Below, in pieces: positions 44,494 through 53,506 of a stretch of 64,000 nt of DNA (positions within the stretch are counted from its first letter, which is position 1; every line of letters begins with the position of its first letter). The stretch is from Geomicrobium halophilum. Lineage in GTDB: Bacteria; Bacillota; Bacilli; Bacillales; Marinococcaceae. The DNA lies in assembly GCF_014207655.1 (NCBI RefSeq), contig NZ_JACHHJ010000001.1, positions 62,001 to 126,000 of the forward strand, written 5' to 3'. The translations under genes and the position numbers were made by a program. The notes beneath the pieces were generated by a model. That model did not search any database, had not been told where the DNA came from, and saw only the letters and a program-made list of their open reading frames with translations.

Positions 44494-45872
44494 CAAAGCT
44501 ATGGGGCGGTCGATTTACAAAAGAGGCAGAAGCGTGGGTGGATGAATTCGGTGCGTCGATTTCATTCGATCAAAAGCTTGTTGCCTATGACATTAAGGGG
44601 AGCATGGCACATGCGGCCATGCTTCGTTCTTGCAATATTATCAGTGAAGAAGAAGGGCAAAAGATTCATGACGGTCTCGTTAGGTTAGAAAAGAAAGCGA
44701 AAAATGGAGAACTCGATTTTGATGTAAAATATGAAGATATTCATATGAACATTGAAAAGTTATTAACCGAAGAAATTGGGGAGGTTGCCGGCAAACTTCA
44801 TACCGCACGCAGTCGAAATGACCAAGTGGCTACGGATATGCACTTATATATGCGTGAAGAGACGAAGGAAATCATTTCAATCATTCGTGATCTACAGCGT
44901 GTGATTGTGAGCCGTGCCGAGGAGCATGTGGAGACGATAATCCCTGGTTACACCCATTTGCAACGAGCGCAGCCGGTTTCGATGGGTCATCATTTACTCG
45001 CCTATGACGCAATGCTTGACCGTGATGCGGACAGACTCACGGATAGCTTAAAAAGGATCAATATTTCTCCGCTTGGGGCCGGTGCGCTCGCGGGGACGAC
45101 GTTTTCGATCGATCGTCGTCAAACGGCCGAAGGTCTTGGGTTTGACGGCATCTATGAAAACAGTTTAGATGCCGTCAGTGATCGTGATTATGTAATTGAA
45201 TTTTTAAGTGTCGCCTCGACGATTATGATGCATTTATCGCGTTTAGCAGAAGAATTGATTCTTTGGTCCAGTCATGAGTTTGGTTTTATTGAACTCGATG
45301 ACACGTTCGCAACAGGCAGCAGTATTATGCCGCAGAAGAAAAATCCTGATATGGCTGAGTTGGTCAGGGGAAAAACGGGTCGTGTATATGGAAGTCTTTT
45401 TAGTTTATTAACTACTTTAAAGAGCTTACCTCTGGCTTATAATAAAGATATGCAGGAGGATAAAGAGGGCGTTTTTGACGCGGTTATAACTGTAAAAGGT
45501 TCTTTAAAGATTTTTACTGGAATGATAGATTCTATGATTATTCACGAAGACGTCACAGAGAGGTCAATTGCATCGGATTTCTCCAATGCAACTGAAATCG
45601 CTGATTATCTTGCCGCCAAAGGGATGCCTTTCAGAGAAGCCCATGAAATCGTCGGTAAACTTGTTCTCTATTGCATAGACAATGACATTGTGCTCACCCA
45701 ATGCCCGTTCTCAAAATTTGAAGAATCTAGTTCTTTATTTGAAAAAGACATTTACCAGACACTGGATCCCCGTGAAGGGGTGGCTCGCCGCAATAGCGAG
45801 GGGGGCACAGGGTTTACACAAGTTGGGAAGGCAGTTCAAAAACGCAAAAAACAATTGGATATGTTGAATTAA
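44490..45872 (+). CDS. argH: Argininosuccinate lyase
   Basis: A 460-residue member of the fumarase/aspartase superfamily that releases arginine and fumarate. Motifs: [60 protein letters not shown] and the superfamily signature [20 protein letters not shown]. Length is normal. The ATG shares bases with the argG stop, so the two arginine genes are translationally coupled. Confidence 0.96.
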   Translation: MTKLWGGRFTKEAEAWVDEFGASISFDQKLVAYDIKGSMAHAAMLRSCNIISEEEGQKIHDGLVRLEKKAKNGELDFDVKYEDIHMNIEKLLTEEIGEVAGKLHTARSRNDQVATDMHLYMREETKEIISIIRDLQRVIVSRAEEHVETIIPGYTHLQRAQPVSMGHHLLAYDAMLDRDADRLTDSLKRINISPLGAGALAGTTFSIDRRQTAEGLGFDGIYENSLDAVSDRDYVIEFLSVASTIMMHLSRLAEELILWSSHEFGFIELDDTFATGSSIMPQKKNPDMAELVRGKTGRVYGSLFSLLTTLKSLPLAYNKDMQEDKEGVFDAVITVKGSLKIFTGMIDSMIIHEDVTERSIASDFSNATEIADYLAAKGMPFREAHEIVGKLVLYCIDNDIVLTQCPFSKFEESSSLFEKDIYQTLDPREGVARRNSEGGTGFTQVGKAVQKRKKQLDMLN

Positions 45873-46016
45873 GATGCGAAAAACGGTCGCTCTGCCAAAC
45901 CGCTACATCGTGTAACACCGCGTTACTAGCGCTTTATGCGCCTTGGGTCTATGCTTACGTATTTCCATCTTCTGCTCTTTTTGTCCTCTTTTAAACACCC
46001 TCTCAAGGACAGCCGT

Positions 46017-46496
46017 CTACGATTCCGTAGGCGGTTCTTCTTCTGCACTTGGTAGTGAACGATTCCATCTGACGATAAGCACGTCACAAGCTGCTTGTCG
46101 GACAATGGCTTCGGAAACACTGCCAATCACCATTCGTTCCACTCGATTCGCTCCTGTTGCACCGGCCATAATTAAATCGATGTCATATTTTGGTGCAATA
46201 TGACGGGTAATCCTCACCTTCGGAGACCCAAAATCAAGAATGGTTTCGACGTTCTCTACTCCTTGATCCAACGCTTTCTGTTTAAAGTTTTTAAGTGTTT
46301 CGTGGCCTTGTTCTTCTGCTCGTTTCACAATTTGACGATCAAAACGTTCGATCGTTGCAAACGTTTTTGTATCAATGACAGTCGTAATAAAAAGGGTCGC
46401 TCCTTGATCAATGGCGAATTCACAAGCCTGTTCAAATGTGTAGCTTGACTCATTTGAACCATCGACCCCCACAAGAATTCGATTGTAACGGCGCAT
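46017..46496 (-). CDS. Universal stress protein, UspA family
   Basis: A 159-residue USP domain: RYNRILVGVDGSNESSYTFE at the start, AGATGANRVERMVIGSVSEA with the G-2x-G-9x-G nucleotide-binding loop, and VIVRW near the end. The ATP-binding loop is complete, so it is probably of the nucleotide-binding type. It is monocistronic and leftward, with a good AGGAGG site. Role is general stress adaptation; the specific partner is unknown. Confidence 0.9.
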   Translation of the reverse strand: MRRYNRILVGVDGSNESSYTFEQACEFAIDQGATLFITTVIDTKTFATIERFDRQIVKRAEEQGHETLKNFKQKALDQGVENVETILDFGSPKVRITRHIAPKYDIDLIMAGATGANRVERMVIGSVSEAIVRQAACDVLIVRWNRSLPSAEEEPPTES

Positions 46497-46590
46497 AGAG
46501 GTTCCTCCTTCAAATGTATAAAATATTGGGTTAAGAACAAACTACAAAAGCATTGCAAGAAAAATATATACCTCTAGGTAGGTGTTTCCT

Positions 46591-46737
46591 TTGAAGGATG
46601 ATTTTAAACCTAAAAATGGCGCAAAAGCAAATAATGAGGGTGTAGATGTGACCCACGATCAAGTGATGAGAAGCTATCAGATTGCAAGCGATGAACAAAA
46701 GATAGCAGAGCAGAACAAGGAAGAGAAGAAGGATTAG
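46591..46737 (+). CDS. Small hydrophilic protein, unknown
   Basis: A 48-residue frame starting at TTG 46591, six bases after AGGTAGGTG, and ending at TAG 46735. It reads MKDDFKPKNGAKANNEGV, then DQVMRSYQIASDEQKIAEQN and a charged Glu/Lys end. Composition is very polar with no hydrophobic core, like small stress or spore-associated proteins. It is divergent from uspA. No family was recognised; the ribosome site and codon pattern support it. Confidence 0.5.
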   Translation: MKDDFKPKNGAKANNEGVDVTHDQVMRSYQIASDEQKIAEQNKEEKKD

Positions 46738-46875
46738 ATGTAGATGATACTCCCGCGTTCGAAGAAGTTATGGGAACATGTCCTCTATCCTCCTCTCACT
46801 CAAAAGGGTCTGAGAACTTTTTTTCCATTGGAAAACGTAGTAAAATCTAAGGAAAGAAAGCAGGAGGACGACAAA

Positions 46876-47640
46876 ATGAAGCACGCAATTGTAACTGCGG
46901 GGGCAAAAGGGCTTGGGCGTAAAGTAACCGAAGCCCTTTTGTATGAAGGCTATAGCGTGACGGTGAGTTACCGGAATGACTATCAGTCAGTCATTCGACT
47001 TCGCGAGGAATTGGGGCTCGATGAACATCGCCTACATGCCTTACAGGTAGATGTGACGGATCAGGAGGAGATTAAAAATTTATTTACCGAAACGATTCGG
47101 CGTTTTGGACGTTTGGACGTTCTTGTCAACAACGCAGGTCCATACATATTTGAACGGAAAAAAATCAATGATTATGAATTTGATGAATGGGGAGAGATGG
47201 TTGACGGGAATTTAACCGCAATGTTTACGATGCTAAAGTACGCCTTGCCGCAAATGCGGAAGCAGCAATTTGGCCGTATCATTGCCTATGGCTATCAAGG
47301 AGTGGGGAGTGCTCCCGGGTGGTTGTATCGCGGCGCGTATGGGGCGGCAAAAGCAGGACTTGCTTCTCTGATCAAAACGGTATCCTTGGAAGAAGCGGAG
47401 TATGGGATTACTGCGAATATGGTCTGTCCAGGGATGATCGTGGGTGAATGGAAAGAAAGTACGATTGCGGAGAGTCGAAAACAACATGATCCGAAAACTC
47501 CTGTGGGCCGCCCTGGTACAGGGGAGGACATTGCGCGTACTGTTCTTTATTTTGCAAGTGAAGACGCGGATATGGTAACAGGAACCATCCTTGAAGTAAC
47601 TGGTGGGGTCGACGTGATTCATCGTCGTCGTCATGAATAA
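46876..47640 (+). CDS. ytkK: Short-chain dehydrogenase/reductase YtkK
   Basis: A 254-residue SDR oxidoreductase; ATG 46876 behind AGGAGGACG, although the frame opens at 46744. The cofactor loop is TAGAKGLGRKVTEAL, with LVNNAGPYIFERKK and the catalytic YGAAKAG. The usual catalytic serine region reads IIAYGYQGVGSAPGW, as in B. subtilis YtkK. A C-terminal TGTILEVTGGVDV closes the fold. FabG-like by family, but substrate unknown. Near ytkL and ald, as in Bacillus. Confidence 0.87.
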   Translation: MKHAIVTAGAKGLGRKVTEALLYEGYSVTVSYRNDYQSVIRLREELGLDEHRLHALQVDVTDQEEIKNLFTETIRRFGRLDVLVNNAGPYIFERKKINDYEFDEWGEMVDGNLTAMFTMLKYALPQMRKQQFGRIIAYGYQGVGSAPGWLYRGAYGAAKAGLASLIKTVSLEEAEYGITANMVCPGMIVGEWKESTIAESRKQHDPKTPVGRPGTGEDIARTVLYFASEDADMVTGTILEVTGGVDVIHRRRHE

Positions 47641-47681
47641 AAAGCTTATGAATGGTCACCTTATACACTGAGGTGATGAGT

Positions 47682-48068
47682 GTGAAAAGAGTTATTTTTA
47701 TCATGATGGTTGTTTTGCTTTTGCTAACATCGATCGTCGGTCAAGCGAATGCCGATGAATTAATGGAGATGTTTTCTTTAAGGATTACCATTGAAGCGGA
47801 TGAAGAAGTTTACCAATGGAAGTACGATAGCCCCGATTATTATGAATTTCAGCATCAAGATCGGGTCTTGCGTGAAGGGGAAGCTGAAGACCAGGTGAAC
47901 AATATGAATGAACTTGTGAATGTTCATGAGGAGGCTTCTTCAGAAACATTGGCGAAAAGAATTAAAGAAGAATTCCCGAAACTTGAAAGCATGGATATCC
48001 GTTGGCGTAACGGAGATAGCGAGTTGTATACATGGAGATGGAAGAAAAACGAGCCGTCCGTTGAATAA
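47682..48068 (+). CDS. Small secreted protein, unknown
   Basis: A 128-residue protein; GTG 47682 lies five to seven bases after GAGGTGATG, while ATG 47676 is too close. It has a clear signal peptide: KR, hydrophobic VIFIMMVVLLLLTSIVG, and a probable cut after QANA. The mature ~105 residues are acidic with several Trp/Tyr (VYQWKYDSPDYYEF, MDIRWRNGDSELYTWRWK). I do not recognise a family. It is in the ytkK-ald gap, same strand. Acidity fits an extracytoplasmic protein of a halophile. Confidence 0.7.
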   Translation: MKRVIFIMMVVLLLLTSIVGQANADELMEMFSLRITIEADEEVYQWKYDSPDYYEFQHQDRVLREGEAEDQVNNMNELVNVHEEASSETLAKRIKEEFPKLESMDIRWRNGDSELYTWRWKKNEPSVE

Positions 48069-48089
48069 TTTCTATGAATCGGCTATGGT
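48061..48089 (+). promoter_or_regulatory. Sigma-A promoter of ald
   Basis: TTGAAT (48061-48066), 17-bp spacer, TATGGT (48084-48089), 40 bases before the ald start and overlapping the end of the preceding gene. Confidence 0.6.
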
Positions 48090-48128
48090 GGAAGTAAGAG
48101 TTAATAAACCGTAAAGGGGCGTGGGGAA

Positions 48129-49250
48129 ATGCAAATTGGCGTACCCAAAGAAGTCAAAAATCAAGAAAATCGAGTGGCCTTGACACCAGCAGCCATCGTT
48201 TCCTTGCAACAAAAAGGGCATACCGTTTTCGTTGAAACAGGGGCAGGAGAAGGCTCAAATTTTACAGATGAACAATATGAAGAAGCAGGGGCACAGATTG
48301 TAAAGACAGCCGCAGAGGTATGGGAAGCAGAGATGGTTGTCAAGGTGAAAGAGCCAGTGCAATCGGAGTATGAATATTTTAGAAAAGGTCAGTTGCTGTT
48401 TACATATTTACACCTTGCCGCTGAACCAGAGTTAACGCGAGCGCTTATGAAACATGAAGTGACGGCTGTGGCTTATGAAACGGTTCAATCTTCTGATGGG
48501 TCATTGCCGTTATTAACACCGATGAGTGAAGTCGCCGGTCGAATGTCTACGCAAATGGGAATTCAATATCTCGAAAAAACAAAAGGCGGTAAAGGAATTC
48601 TAATTGCTGGTGTTCCGGGCGTTGAACGCGGGAAAGTAACCATTATCGGTGGAGGCGTGGCAGGAACAAATGCAGCGAAGATCGCACTGGGTATTGGGGC
48701 AAATGTTACGATTCTCGATCTTAGCCCGCAAAGGTTACGTGAGCTAGATGATTTGTTCGGTTCAGACGTTAACTTGCTGATGTCCGATCCTGTATCGATT
48801 GAACAGTCGGTAAAGGAAGCGGACCTTGTTATCGGGGCGGTTCTTATCCCTGGTGCGAAAGCTCCTAAACTGGTCAGTGAAGAGGTTGTCAAAGGGATGC
48901 AGCCAGGTTCAGTATTGGTAGATATCGCCATCGACCAAGGTGGAATTTTCGAAACGACTGACCACATTACTACCCATGATGATCCGGTATATATCAAACA
49001 CAATGTTGTTCATTACGCAGTTGCGAACATGCCAGGGGCCGTTCCGCGGACAGCAACGATGGCATTGACGAATGTTACCTTGCCCTATGTAGAAGCCCTT
49101 GCAAGCAAAGGGGTAGTTCAAGCTATGAATGACGATCCTTATTTGAAAAAAGGGTTGAATACCATCGCAGGCAAGTTGACCTATCAAGCAGTTGGACAGG
49201 CGCAGAATATTGAAGCTGCAGATGTGGATGACAGCTTGACTGCTTATTAA
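48129..49250 (+). CDS. ald: Alanine dehydrogenase
   Basis: A 373-residue NAD-dependent enzyme that interconverts L-alanine and pyruvate plus ammonia. The start [20 protein letters not shown] and the substrate block [20 protein letters not shown] fit the family. The NAD loop is [19 protein letters not shown]; later come DVDDSL and the [16 protein letters not shown] signature. In spore formers it supplies pyruvate from alanine and aids sporulation. Its own promoter lies just upstream. Confidence 0.95.
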   Translation: MQIGVPKEVKNQENRVALTPAAIVSLQQKGHTVFVETGAGEGSNFTDEQYEEAGAQIVKTAAEVWEAEMVVKVKEPVQSEYEYFRKGQLLFTYLHLAAEPELTRALMKHEVTAVAYETVQSSDGSLPLLTPMSEVAGRMSTQMGIQYLEKTKGGKGILIAGVPGVERGKVTIIGGGVAGTNAAKIALGIGANVTILDLSPQRLRELDDLFGSDVNLLMSDPVSIEQSVKEADLVIGAVLIPGAKAPKLVSEEVVKGMQPGSVLVDIAIDQGGIFETTDHITTHDDPVYIKHNVVHYAVANMPGAVPRTATMALTNVTLPYVEALASKGVVQAMNDDPYLKKGLNTIAGKLTYQAVGQAQNIEAADVDDSLTAY

Positions 49251-49256
49251 AAACAA

Positions 49257-49281
49257 GTTTAAATACCAACGAAAGTGGTAA
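49257..49281 (+). promoter_or_regulatory. Possible sigma-B promoter before ytkL
   Basis: GTTTAA (49257-49262), 13-bp spacer, TGGTAA (49276-49281): the -35 is perfect, the -10 has one mismatch to GGGWAW. Weaker than the ytxG and tpx sites. Confidence 0.35.
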
Positions 49282-49319
49282 TAGAACATAGAATAGAATG
49301 ATAAAAGGGTGATGCTAGA

Positions 49320-50000
49320 ATGAAATTAACGTTTCATGGCCAATCCTTTGTCGAAATTGAGACACCGGATGCCAATGTTTTAATCGATCCATTTATTACT
49401 GGAAACGGTACGTGTGATATTTCGCCAGAAGATGTAGAGCCTGATGCGATTTTACTTACTCACGGTCACCAAGATCACCTCGGCGATACCGTTGATATTG
49501 CTAAAAGAACGAATGCACTTGTGGTTGCCCCCCATGAACTTGCAGGTTATCTTGGCTCGAAAGGGCTTGAAACCCACCCGATGAACATCGGGGGAAGCTA
49601 CCAATTTAATTTTGGGCATGTTAAATTTACACAGGCATTTCACAGCTCTTCTTATGCGGAAGAGGACGGTCAGATTATTTATACCGGTATGCCTACAGGT
49701 ATTTTGTTCACTGCTGACAATAAGACCATTTATCATGCCGGAGACACCAACCTTTTCTCTGACATGAAACTCATTGGTGAGCACAATGATTTAAGCGTTG
49801 CTTTATTGCCGATTGGGGACAACTTTACGATGGGGCCGGATGATGCGAAAATTGCTGCTGAATGGATTAATCCTGAACTCGTCATCCCTATCCACTACAA
49901 TACGTTCCCGCTCATTGAGCAAGACGGGCAAAAATTCGTCGATGAATTATCCCCAATTAAAGGACGCGCACTTCAGCCGGGAGAAAGCGTGGACTTTTAA
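49320..50000 (+). CDS. ytkL: Metal-dependent hydrolase YtkL (UPF0173, MBL fold)
   Basis: A 226-residue metallo-beta-lactamase-fold protein of the UPF0173 family. The metal motif is [58 protein letters not shown] and [10 protein letters not shown] complete the signature. It is cytosolic, and the substrate is unknown. ATG 49320 follows GGGTG. The gene is followed by a strong terminator. Confidence 0.92.
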   Translation: MKLTFHGQSFVEIETPDANVLIDPFITGNGTCDISPEDVEPDAILLTHGHQDHLGDTVDIAKRTNALVVAPHELAGYLGSKGLETHPMNIGGSYQFNFGHVKFTQAFHSSSYAEEDGQIIYTGMPTGILFTADNKTIYHAGDTNLFSDMKLIGEHNDLSVALLPIGDNFTMGPDDAKIAAEWINPELVIPIHYNTFPLIEQDGQKFVDELSPIKGRALQPGESVDF

Positions 50001-50013
50001 AAGAAAATGCAAG

Positions 50014-50056
50014 GGCTCGAGACAACCCATAAGGTTGGTTCTCGAGCTTTTTTACA
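50014..50056 (+). terminator. Intrinsic terminator after ytkL
   Basis: GCTCGAGA and ACC on the left pair with GGT and TCTCGAGC on the right, followed by six T. Confidence 0.85.
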
Positions 50057-50214
50057 ATATTATTGGGTCTAAGTCTGGAGCAAAAATCACTGAGGGTAGA
50101 AATTTTGGAGAATGTGAATCTACATATATTCAGAATTGTACCCGCTGCTCGCAACTGTGTATTGAGCAGATGAGACCTGCTTCCCCCTGAGAACCCAACT
50201 TACTGGGATAATGA

Positions 50215-50334
50215 TTAAAACAATGGTAACCGTTTCATGTCCCCATGTTTATTTTTGTAGAACCATTTTCCACTGTTGGCATGTTTGTAGATCTCTACGC
50301 CTAGCATGTTAAGTTTATGGATATAGTTCAACAC
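50215..50334 (-). CDS. Possible 39-residue small protein
   Basis: GTG 50334, eight bases after AGGGAGG on the minus strand, opens MLNYIHKLNMLGVEIYKHAN and then SGKWFYKNKHGDMKRLPLF, ending at TAA 50215. The ribosome site is strong and composition protein-like (Lys/His/aromatic). No family recognised. A small regulatory or spore protein is possible. Confidence 0.45.
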   Translation of the reverse strand: MLNYIHKLNMLGVEIYKHANSGKWFYKNKHGDMKRLPLF

Positions 50335-50552
50335 TCTTTTTCCTCCCTTATGAACCTTTTGACGATGAATGTCTAGTATGCTTACACAGAAATATTTTAT
50401 TCATTCATTGTTTCCTTGCTCAGTCTATTCGTCCTGGTTGTTCAACTTTTTTATAAAAAAGGGAAGTAGGTGGGGGATGCAGGATTTGTAGAAGAGGGGT
50501 TTCTAAGACACGGATGGATGGCGTGGAGGTTATCAAATGAAAAATCTCTCGG

Positions 50553-50640
50553 TTGAGCTTATATTAAGAGGATGTCCAAAAAGTCCGTGTGCTCTCACGT
50601 ATGAAACCATATCCTCGAAAAAGATCCCCCTTCGAATACG
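50553..50640. repeat. Partial copy of the MITE-like element
   Basis: TATATTAAGAGGATGTCCAA begins a family left end. The block at 50588-50622 (CACGTATGAAACCATATCC then TCGAAAAAG) matches the interior of the copy at 20293-20456. No right inverted end is found, so the copy is truncated. Confidence 0.65.
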
Positions 50641-50650
50641 CTCTAAAAAA

Positions 50651-50686
50651 GGCTCCGCACAAAAAGGTGCGGAGCCTATATGCTAT
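50651..50686 (-). terminator. Intrinsic terminator of the Gln-rich gene
   Basis: AGGCTCCGCAC pairs with GTGCGGAGCCT; on the minus strand it is followed by six T. It lies 26 bases after the stop of the minus-strand gene. Confidence 0.85.
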
Positions 50687-50711
50687 TAGAGGTTGCTCAG
50701 ACAGCTTTCGG

Positions 50712-51017
50712 TTATTGTCCAGACTGATTTTGAGCCTGTTGTAGTTGTTGGCTTGCTTGCTGCAACTGTTGCTGGGCTTTTTGGATTTGTGGTTGTTGAG
50801 TGGGCTGAGCATTGGTTCCTGCTTGCTGCAATTGTTGCTCAGCCTGTTGCAGCTGCTGTTGAGCCTGCTGCATAGATTGAGGATCTGCCTGTTGAACGGC
50901 TTGTTGAACCGTTTGATCAGCTTGTTGAGCAGCCTGTTGAGCTTGTTGTAATGCTTGATCTTGCTGTTGTTGCGGGTTTTGTTGCTGTTGTGGATTTTGC
51001 TGATTTTGCTGAGGCAT
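50712..51017 (-). CDS. Glutamine-rich low-complexity protein
   Basis: A 101-residue frame from ATG 51017 (an in-frame ATG at 51038 is also possible; AAGGAG lies between). By count 53 of 101 residues are Gln, the rest mostly Ala, Leu, Pro, Asn and Asp. After an Asn/Pro/Gln head it turns into heptad-like units such as MQQAQQQLQQAEQQLQQA, consistent with an amphipathic helix or coiled coil. Only one Lys is present. No family is recognised; a spore-storage or coat-associated role is conceivable by composition only. It has its own terminator, so the gene is probably real. Confidence 0.7.
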   Translation of the reverse strand: MPQQNQQNPQQQQNPQQQQDQALQQAQQAAQQADQTVQQAVQQADPQSMQQAQQQLQQAEQQLQQAGTNAQPTQQPQIQKAQQQLQQASQQLQQAQNQSGQ

Positions 51018-51339
51018 AAGTGACCTAGCTCCTTTCATATAGATCCCGCCTCTGTTTCCTCTTTTATGCCCACCTTGAGAGAAGACAGAAGCTGTATGAG
51101 TAAATTACCAAAGTTAAATGGAAGTTATTCATTCCAACGTTTTTTCTAAGACCTTTATTATATGGATGTCGTTCATTGTGACATTAACTTGGGTGAAGAC
51201 TGCAGATCTTTTGTTAACCTGCTATTCCATTAATTGGAGAAAAAGTAAAAAAAGAAGGGTTTTTAGGATGCAACTAGAATGATATAGGGGAGATGAAATG
51301 GAAAAAGGCGTGGGAAACGAAGGTGACTCCAGGGTTAAG

Positions 51340-51392
51340 AAATATATGTAACAGGATGTTCACCAAGTCCGGGAAAAATGTCATGAATTGTA
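51340..51392. repeat. Partial end of the MITE-like element
   Basis: TATATGTAACAGGATGTTCA at 51342 onward, then CCAAGTCCGGGAAAAATG, matches the left end of the repeat family (compare 20293). No right end is seen. Confidence 0.5.
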
Positions 51393-51541
51393 ACAAAAGA
51401 AGGCACTTCAATTCTCGGGCTGAAATCATTGAATTATCAGTAAAATACAACTAAGAAATATCCCGTGTCAAAAATCATTTAATATCCAAGAATAAGCATA
51501 GTGTCCAAAACAATAGCTAAAAAAGGGGGAGGAGAAAAACG

Positions 51542-53065
51542 ATGTTTAAAAATCAGGTGTCCCCACGGTGGGTACTCGTATCACTATTGCTCGGGGGCGT
51601 GGTTAGTTTTCAAATACAGCAAACCGTCGATTCAGAATCTGAACCCACAGCAAAGCAGGAGCTTGAGGCGGATTTACATGAAATTCTTAATGATCCCCGT
51701 TTGGAAAGTGCAGTATCGAGCGTACATGTCCGTTCTGCAGAATCCGGAGAGGAGATTTATGATTATCAAGGTCAAACGAGTCTCGGCCCCGCATCAGGGC
51801 AAAAAATATTGAGCGGTACTGCCGCCCTTGACGTGTTAGGACCGGAGTATACGTTCAATACAGGCGTCTACACAGAAGGACATCAAGTTGGAAGTATCCT
51901 AAGGGGGGATCTCTATCTAAAAGGAGAAGGGGATCCTACAATGCTTCCATCCGATTATGAGGACTTTGCAAAAGAACTTGCCGATCAAAATATTAAGCTC
52001 GTACAAGGCGATATTATCGCTGATGATACATTCTTTGATGATACACGTTTATCTCTTGACCTTTCCTGGTATAACCAAAGAAGACATACAGGTGCACAAG
52101 TTTCGGCATTGAGCGTGGCCCCTGACGCTTCACTTCTTTCCTCCGATGCGCTTGATCGTTACAATACAGGTTCGGTCTACATTGAAATTCATCCTGGAGA
52201 TCATCCGGGGGATCAAGCTGAAATCGAAGTAACGCCTGATTCTGATTATTTCACCATCCATAATGAAGTGGAAACGGTTCAAGCGGATGATACGAGAAGT
52301 TTAACGGATTGGGGGCGTGAGCATGGGAGCAATGAGATTTTCTTTGAAGGTACAATACCGGTGGGTGATAACCCTCTCACCCAATATGTTGCGATTTGGG
52401 AGCCTACAGAATTAGCGCAGCAGATTTTTTATGATGCGTTGGAGGAGCATGGAATTCTGGTAACAGGTGATGCAGTGACGGGGATAACCCCCGACAATGC
52501 GAATGCTCTTGTGGAGAGAGAGTCCATGCCTTTAGAAGAGCTGTATTTTCCATTCATGAAATTGAGTCAAAACAATCATGCTGAACATTTAACCAAAACA
52601 TTGGGCCGAGAGGTTCATGATGAAGGGAGTTGGGATGAAGGGCTTGAAGTCGTAGAGAATTACTTGGATGAAGCGGGCGTTGACACAGATATTCTCCAGT
52701 TGCGTGACGGTTCGGGAATGTCCCATCTAAATATGATTCCTGCCCAAGAAATGACGCATTTGCTCCATCATGTCCAGGAGGAAGACTGGTACGAAGTGTT
52801 TTATGAGTCGTTACCTTTGGTTGGGGAGGATGATGAAATGATAGGAGGTACACTGAACACGCGCATGCAGGGGACAGAAGCAGAAGGAAACGTGCGCGCG
52901 AAAACAGGGACGACAACTTCTAAAAGTTCACTTTCTGGTTATGTGACGACCCAGGATGACGAGGAATTCATATTTTCTGTCATTATTAATAACTTCACTG
53001 GTCATTCACCTAAAGATATTGAGGATGATATAGCGATTCGATTAGCAGAATTCTCTCGGGACTAG
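51542..53065 (+). CDS. D-alanyl-D-alanine carboxypeptidase, class C (DacB/PBP4 type, peptidase S13)
   Basis: A 507-residue exported penicillin-binding protein. A hydrophobic N-terminal stretch (WVLVSLLLGGVVSFQIQ) is the signal or anchor. Active-site motifs are Ser85-Gly-Gln-Lys88 (PASGQK), Ser342-Gln-Asn344 (KLSQNNHAE) and Lys454-Thr-Gly456 (AKTGTT), in the S13 order with a long insert after the first motif (TGAQVSALSVAPD is the family hallmark). It trims or cleaves peptidoglycan stem peptides outside the cell. The mature protein is very rich in Asp and Glu, as expected for a high-salt environment. RBS GGGGGAGG. Confidence 0.92.
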   Translation: MFKNQVSPRWVLVSLLLGGVVSFQIQQTVDSESEPTAKQELEADLHEILNDPRLESAVSSVHVRSAESGEEIYDYQGQTSLGPASGQKILSGTAALDVLGPEYTFNTGVYTEGHQVGSILRGDLYLKGEGDPTMLPSDYEDFAKELADQNIKLVQGDIIADDTFFDDTRLSLDLSWYNQRRHTGAQVSALSVAPDASLLSSDALDRYNTGSVYIEIHPGDHPGDQAEIEVTPDSDYFTIHNEVETVQADDTRSLTDWGREHGSNEIFFEGTIPVGDNPLTQYVAIWEPTELAQQIFYDALEEHGILVTGDAVTGITPDNANALVERESMPLEELYFPFMKLSQNNHAEHLTKTLGREVHDEGSWDEGLEVVENYLDEAGVDTDILQLRDGSGMSHLNMIPAQEMTHLLHHVQEEDWYEVFYESLPLVGEDDEMIGGTLNTRMQGTEAEGNVRAKTGTTTSKSSLSGYVTTQDDEEFIFSVIINNFTGHSPKDIEDDIAIRLAEFSRD

Positions 53066-53136
53066 GTGTTCGCTTTCTAACGTGGACGGGTCATACAATG
53101 GTCAGCCTCGCATACGATAGATAAAAAAGGGGGGGT

Positions 53137-53397
53137 ATGATGCGGTTCCGCTTAATTCTTTCACTGATGATCGCCGGTTTTCTCCTTTGGCATGCCTTTG
53201 ACCAGTTTTCGATACAGGCAGGAGGACTAGGAGGCATTTTTGCTACTGCTTGGTTTGTATTTGCGCTGCTTGTCGTGGGCGGGAACCTCTCTGCCTTGTT
53301 ACATGAGCGGCATAGGAAGAAAAGCGCTGCGATCGATACACGGACGATTCTTGAAAGTCGTCAGTCTGTGCAAACGCGCGAGCGTGTTCGAGCTTGA
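53137..53397 (+). CDS. Small two-helix membrane protein, unknown
   Basis: An 86-residue protein (ATG 53137, or ATG 53140 for better spacing from the G-rich site). Two membrane helices, RLILSLMIAGFLLWHAFDQF and ATAWFVFALLVVGGNLSAL, with a basic C-terminal tail (HERHRKKS, QTRERVRA). No family recognised. It sits between the carboxypeptidase and ytoI on the same strand. Confidence 0.65.
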   Translation: MMRFRLILSLMIAGFLLWHAFDQFSIQAGGLGGIFATAWFVFALLVVGGNLSALLHERHRKKSAAIDTRTILESRQSVQTRERVRA

Positions 53398-53474
53398 TCC
53401 CATGCACTCTCCACCTTTATAATAGAAACAATAGGCGATTCGTGCGAAAACTTGGTGGTTAGCCAAGTTTTTTC
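53394..53474 (+). promoter_or_regulatory. Promoter and leader terminator before ytoI
   Basis: TTGATC (53394-53399), 18-bp spacer and TATAAT (53418-53423) form a promoter. About 25 bases further, AACTTGG (53449-53455) pairs with CCAAGTT (53463-53469) and runs into TTTTTT, an intrinsic terminator ahead of the ytoI ribosome site. It may be an attenuator, or may simply end upstream transcription. Confidence 0.55.
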
Positions 53475-53506
53475 ATTGGCTGAAAATATTTTAAGGAGGT
53501 GACAAA

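Larger units (their letters stand above)
50057..50650. other. Gene-poor region between ytkL and the Gln-rich gene
   Basis: No convincing long gene. It holds a small minus-strand frame (50215-50334) and a fragment of the dispersed repeat (50553-50640). A cysteine-rich plus-strand stretch near 50107-50190 (CESTYIQNCTRCSQLC) lacks a start and ribosome site and may be a gene remnant. Confidence 0.5.
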
